From Verrucomicrobiota bacterium (GTDB lineage Bacteria > Verrucomicrobiota > Verrucomicrobiia > Limisphaerales > J093), in contig JAKLFY010000002.1 of NCBI GenBank assembly GCA_022710935.1, positions 1 through 64,000 on the forward strand: a stretch of DNA of 64,000 nt. The letters are read 5' to 3'. Shown piece after piece: positions 36,895-46,994 of this stretch; within the stretch, counting starts at the first letter, position 1, and every line of letters starts with the position of its first letter. The notes under the pieces were generated by a model. That model saw only the letters and a list, made by a program, of their open reading frames with translations. It ran no database searches and was not told where the DNA came from. The position numbers and the translations under genes were made by a program.

Positions 36895-37701
36895 ATGTTC
36901 AGAAGGCCGTATCCTTTGGCCTTTGTGGTGGTCTTGGCGCTGGTGCTGGTGATCCTGAACCTGCCACAGGCCGTCGCCACAAAGGCGAAACTTGCAGTAG
37001 GTAGCCTCTTTCTGCCTCTGTTCGGTCTCGCCACCTTGACGCGCGACCTCGGGCAGCAGGCCGGCAAGCACCTTCCACCCCCCAGCGCGCTCATCGCCGA
37101 GCTCGATCGGACCCGTCGCGAGAACCGTGAACTGCGGGTGCTGGTGGCCCAAGGAGACGAGGCCCTCCGGGAAAACGAACGGCTGCGACAACTGCTCGGC
37201 TGGAAGCCGCAGCTTCCCTGGACAACCAAGCCCGCCCGCATCATCGCGCGGGACACCGCAAACTGGTGGCGCACCGCCCGGATCGACCGGGGCGCGCGCG
37301 ACGACCTCAGGCCGGATCTCCCGGTGGTGAGCGCCGAGGGCCTGGTCGGCAAGATCGCCGAGGTCGGGCTCACCACCGCCGAGGTCGTGTTTGTGGGCGA
37401 CCCGAAATGCCGGGTGGCGGTGGTGGTGCGAGAGACCTCCGAGCACGGCGTGCTCTCGAGTTCTTCGGTGGGTGTTCTCGACCATCGCCTGGTGGATCTC
37501 ACCCACCTGCCGCGTCACACCGCGCTCAAGCCTGGCCAGCGCGTCCTCACCAGCGGGCTCGGCGGCGTCTTTCCAGCCGGTTTGCCCGTCGGAACAATCG
37601 TCGACCACCGCAGCGTCGGATACGGCCTCTACACCGAAGCGCGGGTCAAGCTGTCGACCGATACGAGCCGGCTCAACGAGGTTTTGGTCCTGTTCCCATG
37701 A
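36895..37701 (+). CDS. mreC: Rod shape-determining protein MreC
   Basis: 268 aa: an N-terminal membrane helix (LAFVVVLALVLVILNL), a coiled coil (IAELDRTRRENRELRVLV), and the beta domain (RDTANWWRTARIDRG, GLVGKIAEVGLTTAEVVF, LTSGLGGVFPAGLPVG). It scaffolds the elongasome in the periplasm. Its TGA overlaps the mreD start as ATGA. Confidence 0.95.
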   Translation: MFRRPYPLAFVVVLALVLVILNLPQAVATKAKLAVGSLFLPLFGLATLTRDLGQQAGKHLPPPSALIAELDRTRRENRELRVLVAQGDEALRENERLRQLLGWKPQLPWTTKPARIIARDTANWWRTARIDRGARDDLRPDLPVVSAEGLVGKIAEVGLTTAEVVFVGDPKCRVAVVVRETSEHGVLSSSSVGVLDHRLVDLTHLPRHTALKPGQRVLTSGLGGVFPAGLPVGTIVDHRSVGYGLYTEARVKLSTDTSRLNEVLVLFP

Positions 37702-38249
37702 ACGGCCCCCAGACGCTCATCCTCCTGGTGCTCGCCCTGCTCGGCGTGTTCGCCGAGGCCGTGGTCGATTTTCCCCGGATCTGGCTGCGCACCCAGTTCA
37801 ATGTTCTGCCTCCGCTGGTGGTCTACGCCTCCCTCAGCGGCGGCGTCGGCACCCTTGTTCTGCTCGCCACCGTGGGCGGCCTCTGCGCCGACGCGCTCTC
37901 AGGCAATCCGATGGGCGTCAGCGTCCTGCCCCTGTTCTGGGTCGGGCTGGCGCTCCATTGGCGCCGCGAGCTCATTCTGCGGGACCTGCCTTACGCACAA
38001 TTCGTCCTGGGCGGCATGGCCGCGGCGGCCGTGCCGGTCCTCACGCTGGTGGTGCTCCTGACCTTGGGAGAAAACCCGCTGCTCGGGTGGGGAACGCTCT
38101 GGCAGATCCTGATCGTCACGATCGGAGGAGCCGCCCTGACGCCGCCCTGCTTCAGCGTCATGGAAACGCTCAAGCGCGCGTTCGCTTATCAAGCGTCGAC
38201 GACAACCCCCTTTCCTGCCAACCGCGAGATCAAACGCAAACGTTACTAG
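37698..38249 (+). CDS. mreD: Rod shape-determining protein MreD
   Basis: 183 aa with several membrane segments (TLILLVLALLGVFAEAVV, LVLLATVGGLCADALS, AVPVLTLVVLLTLG), consistent with MreD in size and place. The start ATG at 37698 overlaps the mreC stop by 4 bases. MreD helps MreC and the rod complex assemble. The C-terminus is basic (ANREIKRKRY). Confidence 0.88.
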   Translation: MNGPQTLILLVLALLGVFAEAVVDFPRIWLRTQFNVLPPLVVYASLSGGVGTLVLLATVGGLCADALSGNPMGVSVLPLFWVGLALHWRRELILRDLPYAQFVLGGMAAAAVPVLTLVVLLTLGENPLLGWGTLWQILIVTIGGAALTPPCFSVMETLKRAFAYQASTTTPFPANREIKRKRY

Positions 38250-38251
38250 CC

Positions 38252-40228
38252 GTGTTGTTTTTCGACCAATTTCGCAAGGGCGGCCAGCGCCTCCAGACGC
38301 TGGCGATCGGCGTCACGCTCGGTTTGCTCCTGCTCCTGGCCGGCTTGTGGTACATCCAGATCGTCTCGGCCAAGCGTTATCGCGCCAGTCTCGAAACTCA
38401 GACCTACCGGACCGTCCGCATCCCGGCCACGCGAGGCAAGCTGCTCGACCGGGACGGGCGCGTGCTTGCCGAGAACCGCCCGAGCTACAATCTCAACCTC
38501 TACCTCGAAGAACTCCGCCCGCAGTTCCAGGACGCGTTCACCAAAGCCCGCGCCGGTCGCAGGCTGACGCGGGCCGAGCGCGCGCAGCTCTCCGTAGGCG
38601 TCCGCTGGCTCGTCGCCAGCAATACCATCGATCGCATCTCGCGCTTCCTCGGCGAAACGAGCACAATCACCGACCGCGACTTCCGCCTCCATCACCACCA
38701 GTGGCCCTATCGCCCCTTGCCCGTTCGGGAAAACCTCAGTCCGGCCCAGATTGCGCGGTTCATGGAGAACGCGCCGAACCTCCCGGGGCTCGATATCGAA
38801 GTGCAGCCGCTGCGCCACTATGCCCGCGGCTCGATGGCGGGGCACCTGCTCGGATACCTGACCCGGGACGACATGGCGCGCGACGATGACGAGGGCGGAT
38901 TCAGTTACAGCCTACCCAGCTACGAGGGGGCCGTGGGCCTGGAATACCTCTTCGACGATGAGCTGCGGGGAAAGCCGGGAACCAAATCGGTCGTGGTCAA
39001 CAGTCTTTGTTACCGCGAGGGCGAGATGATCTGGCTCACGGCCTCGCCGGGGCACAATGCCGTGCTCGCGCTGGACTTGCCCATGCAGCAGGCCGCCTTC
39101 GAGGCGCTCCGCTCGCTCGGCCCCGGCACCCGCGGCGCTCTCGTTGTCATGGATACGACGAACGGCGACGTGTTGGCCATGGTCTCGAGCCCGGCCTACG
39201 ACCCCAACGAGTTCGTCAGCCCCCTCTCGCACGACCGCTGGGCCGTCCTCAACGATCCCCGTCTGCGCCCCATGTTCAACCGGGCCACACAGGGCGCTTA
39301 CAACCCCGGCTCAATCTTCAAAATCATCACCGCACTCGCCGCACTGGAACATGGCCTCGATCCCCATGCCCAAATCCAGGTCCAACCCGATCCCCGACGC
39401 CCCGGACGCGGAGCCATCTTCCTTGGACGCCGCAAGATCGATGACACGGCCCCCCCGGGAGACTACGACTTCAAGCGGGCATTCATGCACTCGAGCAACT
39501 CCTACTTCGTCCAGGTCGGCTTGCGGGCGGGGCGCGACCGGCTGCTCGCCATGGGCCAGCAATTCCTGCTCGGCAGGTCTTTCGGTCTGGGCACGCGCCA
39601 GGAAGTCAGCGGCTACTTCCCCTCCCCGCAGGATGTCCTTGGGCTCTGGACTGAAGGCAATGTGGCCAATGTGTGCATCGGCCAGGAGATCACCGTCACC
39701 CCGCTCCAGATGGCGGTCATGACCGCGGCCGTCGCCAACGGCGGCAAGCTGCTCCGCCCCCGGCTGGTTCACCGCCTCGAACGGGCCGAGCCCGGGCCGG
39801 AAGGGGTCGTCGCCAAGGCGTTCCCCCCACGCCTGCTTGGCGAGCTCGAGGTCAATCCACACTCACTGGCCATCGTGCGCGAGGCGATGCTGGCCGATAC
39901 CGAGGAGCCGGGCGGCACAGGCTTCACCGCTTTCCAGCGGAAAAACCCGGTGACGGGCCAAATCACCCCGAGGATCCCCGGCTTCCGCGTCGCCGGCAAG
40001 ACAGGCACAGCCCAGGTGAAGAAGGGGGCGACCGTGATCGACCATATCACATGGTTCGTCGCGTTCGGTCCCTATGACAACGCCCGCTACGCCGTGGTCG
40101 TCATGGTCGAAAGCGGGGATTCGGGCGGCCGCACGTGCGCGCCGGTCGCCTGCCAGGTTTTTGAGGCCCTCAAGCAGCGGTTCGAACCGGCTCAGGCCAC
40201 CGCGCCCCGGTTGGCTTCCCGCGAGTGA
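38252..40228 (+). CDS. mrdA: Penicillin-binding protein 2 (elongasome transpeptidase)
   Basis: 658 aa from GTG at 38252, 2 bp after mreD; TTG at 38255 is a possible alternative. An N-terminal membrane helix (LAIGVTLGLLLLLAGLWYIQ), a pedestal domain (IPATRGKLLDRDGRVLAEN), and the transpeptidase with SIFK (active Ser), SSNS (SxN) and KTGT. It cross-links peptidoglycan during elongation with RodA, whose gene begins 2 bp later. Confidence 0.95.
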   Translation: MLFFDQFRKGGQRLQTLAIGVTLGLLLLLAGLWYIQIVSAKRYRASLETQTYRTVRIPATRGKLLDRDGRVLAENRPSYNLNLYLEELRPQFQDAFTKARAGRRLTRAERAQLSVGVRWLVASNTIDRISRFLGETSTITDRDFRLHHHQWPYRPLPVRENLSPAQIARFMENAPNLPGLDIEVQPLRHYARGSMAGHLLGYLTRDDMARDDDEGGFSYSLPSYEGAVGLEYLFDDELRGKPGTKSVVVNSLCYREGEMIWLTASPGHNAVLALDLPMQQAAFEALRSLGPGTRGALVVMDTTNGDVLAMVSSPAYDPNEFVSPLSHDRWAVLNDPRLRPMFNRATQGAYNPGSIFKIITALAALEHGLDPHAQIQVQPDPRRPGRGAIFLGRRKIDDTAPPGDYDFKRAFMHSSNSYFVQVGLRAGRDRLLAMGQQFLLGRSFGLGTRQEVSGYFPSPQDVLGLWTEGNVANVCIGQEITVTPLQMAVMTAAVANGGKLLRPRLVHRLERAEPGPEGVVAKAFPPRLLGELEVNPHSLAIVREAMLADTEEPGGTGFTAFQRKNPVTGQITPRIPGFRVAGKTGTAQVKKGATVIDHITWFVAFGPYDNARYAVVVMVESGDSGGRTCAPVACQVFEALKQRFEPAQATAPRLASRE

Positions 40229-40229
40229 G

Positions 40230-41441
40230 ATGCGCACGCTCCCCCTCAAGCCGCAGACAGCCGAGGTCGATTGGCCGATGATTTTGGCCGTGCTGGGCCT
40301 GATGACGATCGGGACGTTCTTCATCGCGAGCACCACCCTGGCGCGGGAAGGGGCCGAGACTCTGCCCTGGCACAGACAGGAGCATTACAAACAGTTGATC
40401 TGGTATGCGGTGGGCGCGGGGTTGGGGGCCGCCGTGTGTTTTCTGGGTCATGGCCCGATCGCACGATGGTCGCTGGTCTGTTACTGGGTCTCCATCCTCC
40501 TCCTGGTCGCGGTCCTCATCCCCGGGATCGGAACCCAACACGGATGGGGAGCCCGGCGATGGATCGATCTGGGGCCTTTCCAATTCCAGCCGTCCGAGGT
40601 CGCCAAGTTGACCTTTCTTCTCATGATGGCGCATTACCTGAGCCGACCCGCCGCGGAGCTGCGGCAGCCCATGACCTTCGTGAAGGCCCTCGGGATGAGC
40701 CTCCTGCCCTGCGCGCTGATCCTCAAGGAGCCTGACCTCGGCTCCGCGCTGGTATTTGTCCCGATGGGCTTGGCGATGATGTTCGTCGCGGGAGTCCCGG
40801 GCCGCTTCCTGTGGCGCCTCATCGGAGGCGCGGGCCTTATTATTGTCCTCCTGCTCGTCGACATTCTTTTCGCGCCATCCGCGTGGCAGCTCAAGCTCGA
40901 GCCTTACCAGCGCCGCCGCCTCATGGTCTATTTCGGAGTCAACTTCGTTCCGCCCCAGGCTTCGGATGCGGAGCGCCAACGCGCCCTCCGGGAATACCGG
41001 GACGCCTCCCACAACGTTCAACAGGCGCTGATCTCGGTCGGCTCCGGCGGGCTCGTCGGGAAAGGCTGGCGCCGGGGCACGCAGAACACCCTCGGGTACC
41101 TTCCCCGCGCCGTGGCGCACAACGACTTCATCTTCTCGATCGTCGCGGAAGAGAGCGGGTTTGTGGGCGGCGCCGCGGTTCTGGGTCTGTATGCCGTGGT
41201 GCTCCTGCGCGGACTCCGCATCGCAAGTCAGGCCCGCGATCGCCTCGGCGCCCTGCTGGCCGTTGGGATCACCGCGCTCTTCTTCTGCCACGTCTTTATC
41301 AATATCGGAATGAACATCCGGCTCACGCCCGTCACGGGCATCCCACTGCCGCTGCTGAGCTACGGCGGAACCTCAGTGCTCTGCTCGCTGATCGCCGTTG
41401 GCCTCCTCCAAAGTGTGTACCGTTCCTCACGCAACCTGTGA
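40230..41441 (+). CDS. rodA: Elongasome glycosyltransferase RodA
   Basis: 403 aa with about ten membrane segments and SEDS motifs: RWIDLGPFQFQPSEVAKLT, GKGWRRGTQNTLGYLP, NDFIFSIVAEE and TPVTGIPLPLLSYGG. It polymerises lipid II with PBP2. A short basic loop (KLEPYQRRRLMVYFG) is present. The rng start is 6 bp after the rodA stop. Confidence 0.95.
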   Translation: MRTLPLKPQTAEVDWPMILAVLGLMTIGTFFIASTTLAREGAETLPWHRQEHYKQLIWYAVGAGLGAAVCFLGHGPIARWSLVCYWVSILLLVAVLIPGIGTQHGWGARRWIDLGPFQFQPSEVAKLTFLLMMAHYLSRPAAELRQPMTFVKALGMSLLPCALILKEPDLGSALVFVPMGLAMMFVAGVPGRFLWRLIGGAGLIIVLLLVDILFAPSAWQLKLEPYQRRRLMVYFGVNFVPPQASDAERQRALREYRDASHNVQQALISVGSGGLVGKGWRRGTQNTLGYLPRAVAHNDFIFSIVAEESGFVGGAAVLGLYAVVLLRGLRIASQARDRLGALLAVGITALFFCHVFINIGMNIRLTPVTGIPLPLLSYGGTSVLCSLIAVGLLQSVYRSSRNL

Positions 41442-41447
41442 TCCGCT

Positions 41448-43424
41448 ATGAGTGACCGCAGTTTCTCACGCCACCGCCGCGCCGGACAGAAGTTCCGGCC
41501 CAACCGCACGCAGTCCTTCAAACCCGAACGCGCCGCCATCGAGGCGCGGGCCGAGGTGCTGGGCGAGAAGCCCGCCTCCGAAGGCGTCTTCGACCTCAAA
41601 CGCCACGAGCGGGAGATCGAGCGCGCCGAGAACCGCGCCGCCGGACTGGCCGAGGACGCCACCACGCCCGCCGCGGCGGTGGCCGCCGAAGGCGTCCGCA
41701 AACGCGATTATCGGGAGCCGCATCTCGACACGCCGGAGAAGGTCGAGGAGGAAACCGAGCCCGCCTACAAACCCGTGCCGGTCTCCGGATCCGCCCCGGG
41801 CCTCATGGGCACACTCCGCGCCGTCACCGACCGCGTCATCCGCCGGGTGCAACGGTTAATGCGCCCCCGCGTCCGCTCGCACAAGGAAGTCGTCATCAAC
41901 GCCGAGTCGCTCGAAACCCGGGTCGGCGTGCTCGAACAGGGCCGCCTCGAGGAGTTCACGATCGAGCGGACCGAGGACGAGCGGCTTGTGGGCAGCGTGT
42001 TCAAGGGCAAGGTCCGCAACCTCGAAGACGGCCTGAAGGCCGCCTTCGTCGACATTGGATTCGAGAAGAATGCCTTCCTCCATTACTGGGACATCGTCCC
42101 CGCCGGCTTCGACAGCGGCGTCGAACTGGTCGAGCGCGACAACCGCCGTTCCCGCGAAAAGCCGCGCATCACCCAGAAGGACATCCCGCGCCTCTACCCG
42201 CCCTCCACCGACATCGTCGTGCAGGTGACCAAGGGCCCCATCGGCAACAAGGGCCCGCGCGTGACGACCAACCTGGCCCTGCCCGGGCGCTTCCTGGTCC
42301 TGCTCCCCAACTCCGACCAGTGCGGCGTCTCGCGCAAGATCGAGAACCACGAAGAGCGCCAGCGGCTCAAACGCATCGTCCGCAGTCTCACCATCCCCGA
42401 CGGCATGGGCGTCATCATCCGCACCGCCGGCGAGGGCCAGAAAGCCCGGTTCTTCGTCCGCGACCTCGCCTTCCTGCTCGCCGAGTGGCGGGCCGTGCAG
42501 GATCGAATCGCCACGACACCCGCGCCCGCCTGTGTCTTCCGCGAACCCGACCTCATCGAGCGGACGGTGCGGGATTTCCTCACGGAAGACGTGGATCGCA
42601 TCATTGTCGACGATCACACCCAGTATCAGCGGATTCGCGAAATGATCGGACGCATCTCCCGCCGCTCCGCGTCCAAGGTCCGGCTCTACACCGATTCCCA
42701 GCCGGTGTTCGACCGATTCGCGATCACGCGCCAGATCGAGACCGCGTTCTCCCGCCAGGTCCATCTCAAGAGCGGCGGCTACATTGTCCTCGACGAGACC
42801 GAGGCGCTGGTCGCCATCGATGTCAACACCGGACGCCACAAGAACGGCAAGGACGCCGATTCCACCATCCTGAAGGTGAATCTCGAAGCGGCCGAGGAGA
42901 TCTGCCGCCAGCTCCGCCTGCGCAACATCGGCGGGCTGATCGTCCTGGATTTCATCGACATGAAATCCCACAAGGACCGGCAGCAGGTCTACCAGCGCAT
43001 GCGCGAGGGCCTCAAACGCGACCGGGCCAAGGCCCATGTCCTTCCCATCTCCCAGCTCGGCCTGATGGAAATGACCCGCCAGCGCCACACCGAGAGCGTG
43101 CGCGAATCGGTCTACGACGACTGCCCCTACTGCAAAGGACGCGGCAAGGTCAAGAGCGCCCTCACCATGAGCGTCGAAATCCAGCGCAAACTCTCGGAGA
43201 TCCTCAAGAAGCGACAGCGCGACGAGTCGGACTTCCAGCTTCGCATCATGGTCCATCCCACCGTGCTCGAACGCCTCCGCACCGAGGATGAAAAGCTCCT
43301 GATCGAGATGGAAAAGCGATACTTCGGCAAACTCTCCTTCCGACCCGACCCGACCTTCCACGCCGAACAGTTCAAAATCGTCAACGTCGCCGACAACGAG
43401 GAATTGGTCTGCGTCGGGGGCTAG
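41448..43424 (+). CDS. rng: Ribonuclease E/G family protein
   Basis: 658 aa. A roughly 150-residue basic, charged N-terminus ([16 protein letters not shown]) precedes the catalytic core: S1 region ([20 protein letters not shown]), [10 protein letters not shown]-like [32 protein letters not shown] and VLDFIDMK for the metal-binding Asp residues, and the zinc-link CPYCKGRG. It processes rRNA or tRNA and mRNA ends. Longer than RNase G (about 490 aa) but without the C-terminal scaffold of RNase E. It lies in the rod operon run. Confidence 0.93.
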   Translation: MSDRSFSRHRRAGQKFRPNRTQSFKPERAAIEARAEVLGEKPASEGVFDLKRHEREIERAENRAAGLAEDATTPAAAVAAEGVRKRDYREPHLDTPEKVEEETEPAYKPVPVSGSAPGLMGTLRAVTDRVIRRVQRLMRPRVRSHKEVVINAESLETRVGVLEQGRLEEFTIERTEDERLVGSVFKGKVRNLEDGLKAAFVDIGFEKNAFLHYWDIVPAGFDSGVELVERDNRRSREKPRITQKDIPRLYPPSTDIVVQVTKGPIGNKGPRVTTNLALPGRFLVLLPNSDQCGVSRKIENHEERQRLKRIVRSLTIPDGMGVIIRTAGEGQKARFFVRDLAFLLAEWRAVQDRIATTPAPACVFREPDLIERTVRDFLTEDVDRIIVDDHTQYQRIREMIGRISRRSASKVRLYTDSQPVFDRFAITRQIETAFSRQVHLKSGGYIVLDETEALVAIDVNTGRHKNGKDADSTILKVNLEAAEEICRQLRLRNIGGLIVLDFIDMKSHKDRQQVYQRMREGLKRDRAKAHVLPISQLGLMEMTRQRHTESVRESVYDDCPYCKGRGKVKSALTMSVEIQRKLSEILKKRQRDESDFQLRIMVHPTVLERLRTEDEKLLIEMEKRYFGKLSFRPDPTFHAEQFKIVNVADNEELVCVGG

Positions 43425-43497
43425 CCCAACGCTCGATCCACCGCCCGGCGGACGGCCCTTGCCGGACCGTCCGCCGCGCCCACACACCCGCCCCCGC

Positions 43498-44292
43498 ATG
43501 CAGCCCTATCTCGACTTGCTCCGGCTCGTCCTCGACACCGGCAGGCCCAAGCCCGACCGCACCGGAACCGGCACGCTCGCCCTCTTCGGCGCCCAATCCC
43601 GCTACGACCTCACCGCGGGCTTTCCGCTGGTCACCACCAAGAAGGTCCATCTCAAGTCCATCCTCTACGAACTGCTCTGGTTTCTGCGCGGCGACACCAA
43701 TGTCCGCTGGCTCAAGGAACGCGGCGTGAGCATCTGGGACGAGTGGGCCGATTCCCACGGAAGCCTCGGGCGCATCTACGGCGCCCAGTGGTGCGATTGG
43801 CGCACCCCCGACGGACGGTCCATTCACCAGATCGACCAGGTCATCGCCCAGCTCCGCCAAAATCCCGAGAGCCGGCGCCTGGTCGTCAGCGCGTGGAACC
43901 CCGGCGAACTCGACCGCATGGCACTCCCCCCCTGCCACGCGCTCTTCCAGTTCTTTGTCCAGGATGGCACCCTGAGCTGCCAGCTCTACCAGCGAAGCGC
44001 CGACCTCTTCCTCGGCGTCCCGTTCAACATCGCCTCCTATTCGCTCCTGACCCTCATGATCGCCCAGGTCTGCGGCCTCGAACCCGGCACATTTATCCAC
44101 ACCTTCGGCGACCTCCATCTCTACACCAACCACCTCGACCAGGCCCGACTCCAGCTCACCCGCCAGCCGCGTCCCCTCCCCGCCATGAAGCTCAACCCCG
44201 CCGTCAAAGACATCCACAGCTTCCGGTACGAGGACTTCGAGCTGACCGGTTACACCCCCCACCCTCCGATCAAGGCCCCCATCGCCGTCTGA
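43498..44292 (+). CDS. thyA: Thymidylate synthase ThyA
   Basis: 264 aa from ATG at 43498, the length of the E. coli enzyme. Motifs [51 protein letters not shown] (active Cys) and [15 protein letters not shown] are all present. It makes dTMP from dUMP using methylenetetrahydrofolate. It lies 73 bp after rng, a gap with nothing notable, and 11 bp before the symporter gene. Confidence 0.96.
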   Translation: MQPYLDLLRLVLDTGRPKPDRTGTGTLALFGAQSRYDLTAGFPLVTTKKVHLKSILYELLWFLRGDTNVRWLKERGVSIWDEWADSHGSLGRIYGAQWCDWRTPDGRSIHQIDQVIAQLRQNPESRRLVVSAWNPGELDRMALPPCHALFQFFVQDGTLSCQLYQRSADLFLGVPFNIASYSLLTLMIAQVCGLEPGTFIHTFGDLHLYTNHLDQARLQLTRQPRPLPAMKLNPAVKDIHSFRYEDFELTGYTPHPPIKAPIAV

Positions 44293-44303
44293 GAGGGAAC
44301 CGC

Positions 44304-45578
44304 ATGAGCGCTTCGACCCTGAGGGCAACGGTCCGATCCCAAGCGCTCCGCAACTACGCCTCGCTGGGCCTCCTGCTGGGCGGCATTCTCATCGGCGCAG
44401 CCGCGGGAGCGCTGCTGCACCAGCGGGCCGCGGTCCTCAAGCCGCTCGGGGATGTTTTCCTCAACCTGCTCTTCACCGCCGTCGTGCCCCTGGTCTTCTT
44501 CTCGATCGCCGCGAGCATCGCCGCCATGCGCGACGCCCGGCGCCTTGTCCGCATCCTCGGTTGGACCATTCTCTTCTTCGTGCTCACCGGCCTGATCGCC
44601 TCGGCTGCGATGATCGCCGTGGTGCAGGTCTTCCCGCCTCTGGTCGGCGAACCGCCGGCACTCCCCGGAACCGCCACCGCGGAATCGATGACGGCCGGCG
44701 ATGCCATCGCGCGCGCGTTCACGGTCGACGACTTCCCCGGCCTCCTCTCGAAGAAGAACATGATGGCGTTGATCGTGTTCGCCGCGCTGGTCGGGTTCGC
44801 CGCGTCCCGCTCCGGAGAGAAGGGAGCCCCCTTCGTGCGATTTCTGGAATCGGGCAACGCGGTGATGGAACGGGTCATTGGCCTGGTGATGCTCTATGCG
44901 CCGATTGGCTTGGGCGCTTATTTCGCTTACCTGATTGGCGTGTCCGGCCCCCAGTTGATCGGCTCCTGCCTCCGCGTGGTGCAGATCTACTACCCGAGCG
45001 TCCTGCTCTACTTCGCCCTGGCGTTTTCCGCCTATGTCCTCTGGGCCGGCGGTCGGACCGGCCTGCGGGCGTTCTGGCGCGCCATTCCCTCGACGGCCAT
45101 CACCGCCTTCCTCACCAGCAGCAGCGTGGCCACAATCCCCGTCAACCTCGCCGCGGCCAAGCGAATCGGCACGCCCGAGGACATCCGCGAGATGGTCATC
45201 CCGTTGGGGGCAACGATCCACATGGAAGGCTCATGCCTGTCCGCCATCGTGAAAATCGCCTTTCTGTTCGGCGTCTACCGGATGCCGTTCCATGGCCTCG
45301 ATGTGTGGGCAACCGCCGCCGTCGTCGCCGTGCTCTGCGGCACCGTCATGAGCGGCATCCCCTCCGGCGGCATGCTGGGCGAATTGCTGATCGTGACTCT
45401 CTACGGTTTCCCGCCCGAGGCGTTGCCCCTGATCATGATGATCGGAACCGTCGTCGACCCGGCGGCGACCATGGTCAACGCCGTCGGCGACAACGTGACC
45501 GCCATGATGGTGGCCCGCCAATTGCAAGGGACAGCAGCCGAGCCTTCTCCCGCGATCGCTCCCCCAGTTGACGCATGA
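44304..45578 (+). CDS. Dicarboxylate/amino acid:cation symporter (DAACS family)
   Basis: 424 aa with about ten hydrophobic segments and family motifs AFLTSSSVATIPVNL (Ser-rich re-entrant loop), MVIPLGATIHMEGS and VDPAATMVNAVGDN (substrate site). It carries out Na+- or H+-coupled uptake of glutamate, aspartate or C4-dicarboxylates; which one cannot be told. The stop overlaps the next start as ATGA, so it is co-transcribed with the L,D-transpeptidase gene. Confidence 0.9.
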   Translation: MSASTLRATVRSQALRNYASLGLLLGGILIGAAAGALLHQRAAVLKPLGDVFLNLLFTAVVPLVFFSIAASIAAMRDARRLVRILGWTILFFVLTGLIASAAMIAVVQVFPPLVGEPPALPGTATAESMTAGDAIARAFTVDDFPGLLSKKNMMALIVFAALVGFAASRSGEKGAPFVRFLESGNAVMERVIGLVMLYAPIGLGAYFAYLIGVSGPQLIGSCLRVVQIYYPSVLLYFALAFSAYVLWAGGRTGLRAFWRAIPSTAITAFLTSSSVATIPVNLAAAKRIGTPEDIREMVIPLGATIHMEGSCLSAIVKIAFLFGVYRMPFHGLDVWATAAVVAVLCGTVMSGIPSGGMLGELLIVTLYGFPPEALPLIMMIGTVVDPAATMVNAVGDNVTAMMVARQLQGTAAEPSPAIAPPVDA

Positions 45579-46750
45579 AGAACACCTACACAACCCGACT
45601 GCTTCACGCCGTGGCGGCCTGCCTGGTTCTTTCCTTCGCCTCGTGCGCCACGCCCAGCCCCGGTTCCGCGCCGCCACCCGATGCCGTTCCCGATCGGGCA
45701 CGACAAGTCGTGGTGGTCCGTCCAACACAGGGATTCCACGCCACCCTCACCGCCTGGGAACGGCCTGCCAAGTCCTGGCATCGGACTGCCGGGCCTTGGC
45801 CCGCAGTGATCGGACGGAACGGCTTCGCCCCGTTCGGCGAGAAACGCGAGGGCGATGGCCGCACTCCATCGGGCGTCTTTGGGCTCGGCCTGGCCTTCGG
45901 GCGGCCCCCTTCCTTGCCGACAGGCCTCGAGTACCGTCAGGCGACCGACGACGACTACTGGGTCGATGACCCCGCGTCGCCACTGTACAACCGCTGGGTC
46001 CAGGGCAGGCCGGCGGGCGTGTCGTGCGAGAAAATGCGCTTAAGCAACGGGCTCTACGACGCAGGCATCGTCATCGAATACAACACCGCGCCGATTGTGC
46101 CGGGCCGCGGCAGCGCGCTCTTCGTCCACGTCTGGGACGGCGACGGCCGGAAAGCCACAGCCGGTTGCGTGGCGCTCGACCGCGCCCGCCTGAGAGACCT
46201 GCTTCGCTGGCTCGACGCCAAGGCCAATCCGGTCATCGCCCTCGGATCAGCGCTGCTCTGCGAGTCCGCGCGTGGTTGTGAGGACGCGCTGGACCAGGTC
46301 GGGCAAGGCCCGCTGGAGAGGCGGCGTCATCTCGGTGCTCAGGAGATGCGGTTCCTCGACCTCGATCGCGAGGATGCGGATCGAGTCGGGCATCGGCAGT
46401 CCCAGCTCACGCCCCAAGGCCAGCGTCTCGCCGATCCCCAGAAAGTGCGGCGCGGAGTACGACAGCGTTCGGAGGTCGTCAGCCCGGATCTCGTGGACCT
46501 CGCCCGCGGGAAGTGTCCCGCGCTGGATCGAGTCGACGAGGACCAGTCCGCGATAGCCGCTGATGTAATCCAGCAGACACAATCCCATCTCCTCGGTTTC
46601 CTCGACGTCAATCGCCTCATCGGGGCGGAGTTGGCGCCGGACCTCGCGCGTCACACGCAGCCCGATCGCATCGTCGCAGAGGATGTCATTCCCCAAACCA
46701 AGAACCAGAACGCGCTGCCCGGTCTGCTCGGTTCGCGGCGCCGCACATGA
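45575..46750 (+). CDS. L,D-transpeptidase-like lipoprotein with long antisense-overlapping tail
   Basis: 391 aa as read. An N-terminal lipoprotein signal (LVLSFASCATPSP) precedes an L,D-transpeptidase-like domain (about residues 45-225) with HVWDGDGRKATAGCVALD, where His and Cys (TAGC) are the expected catalytic pair. No stop follows the domain, so the frame continues about 165 residues (from 46250) through DNA that encodes the hydrogenase maturation protease on the other strand; that tail is Arg/Asp-rich and looks like a shadow of the protease. The family cross-links peptidoglycan via 3-3 bonds or attaches lipoproteins. The true end may be lost or the two genes may really overlap. Confidence 0.8.
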   Translation: MKNTYTTRLLHAVAACLVLSFASCATPSPGSAPPPDAVPDRARQVVVVRPTQGFHATLTAWERPAKSWHRTAGPWPAVIGRNGFAPFGEKREGDGRTPSGVFGLGLAFGRPPSLPTGLEYRQATDDDYWVDDPASPLYNRWVQGRPAGVSCEKMRLSNGLYDAGIVIEYNTAPIVPGRGSALFVHVWDGDGRKATAGCVALDRARLRDLLRWLDAKANPVIALGSALLCESARGCEDALDQVGQGPLERRRHLGAQEMRFLDLDREDADRVGHRQSQLTPQGQRLADPQKVRRGVRQRSEVVSPDLVDLARGKCPALDRVDEDQSAIAADVIQQTQSHLLGFLDVNRLIGAELAPDLARHTQPDRIVAEDVIPQTKNQNALPGLLGSRRRT

Positions 46751-46783
46751 TGCGGGGTTGTCCATGATGTGAGGGATTGACAT
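46247..46783 (-). CDS. [NiFe] hydrogenase maturation endopeptidase
   Basis: 178 aa: LVLGLGNDILCDDAIGLRVT near the N-terminus (nickel-sensing GNxxxxDDxxG region with the conserved Asp), VLVDSIQRGTLPAGEV and PHFLGIGETLALG are family hallmarks. It removes the C-terminal tail of a hydrogenase large subunit after nickel insertion. It lies 211 bp downstream of mvhA in the same orientation, so it probably serves MvhA, and possibly HoxH at 24401 as well, since no other such gene is in the window. Confidence 0.92.
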   Translation of the reverse strand: MSIPHIMDNPASCAAPRTEQTGQRVLVLGLGNDILCDDAIGLRVTREVRRQLRPDEAIDVEETEEMGLCLLDYISGYRGLVLVDSIQRGTLPAGEVHEIRADDLRTLSYSAPHFLGIGETLALGRELGLPMPDSIRILAIEVEEPHLLSTEMTPPLQRALPDLVQRVLTTTRGLAEQR

Positions 46784-46994
46784 ACAAGGGTCAGATCGCC
46801 ATGGCGGCCCAGCCCGGATCGTTCACAGGCCCCGCGCTGAGCCCGATCCGGTCTCCGGCGCGGGAGACAGGCCGGGCCATGTGGTTTCCCGCGCCTCGGT
46901 GAGCAGCCCCCCTGCCCCGATCTCCCATTGAGATCGAACTTGGGACCAACGATTGACCGGGGCGCTTCGACGGGCCGCGCCATCGGCCGACGCC

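Noticed and set aside
37391-38251. N-terminal extension of the PBP2 frame
   Set aside because: The part before 38252 lies across mreC and mreD in another phase; the normal membrane helix starts just after GTG at 38252.
41856-43499. 547-codon open frame on the minus strand
   Set aside because: It is antisense to the RNase E/G gene, which has all catalytic motifs.
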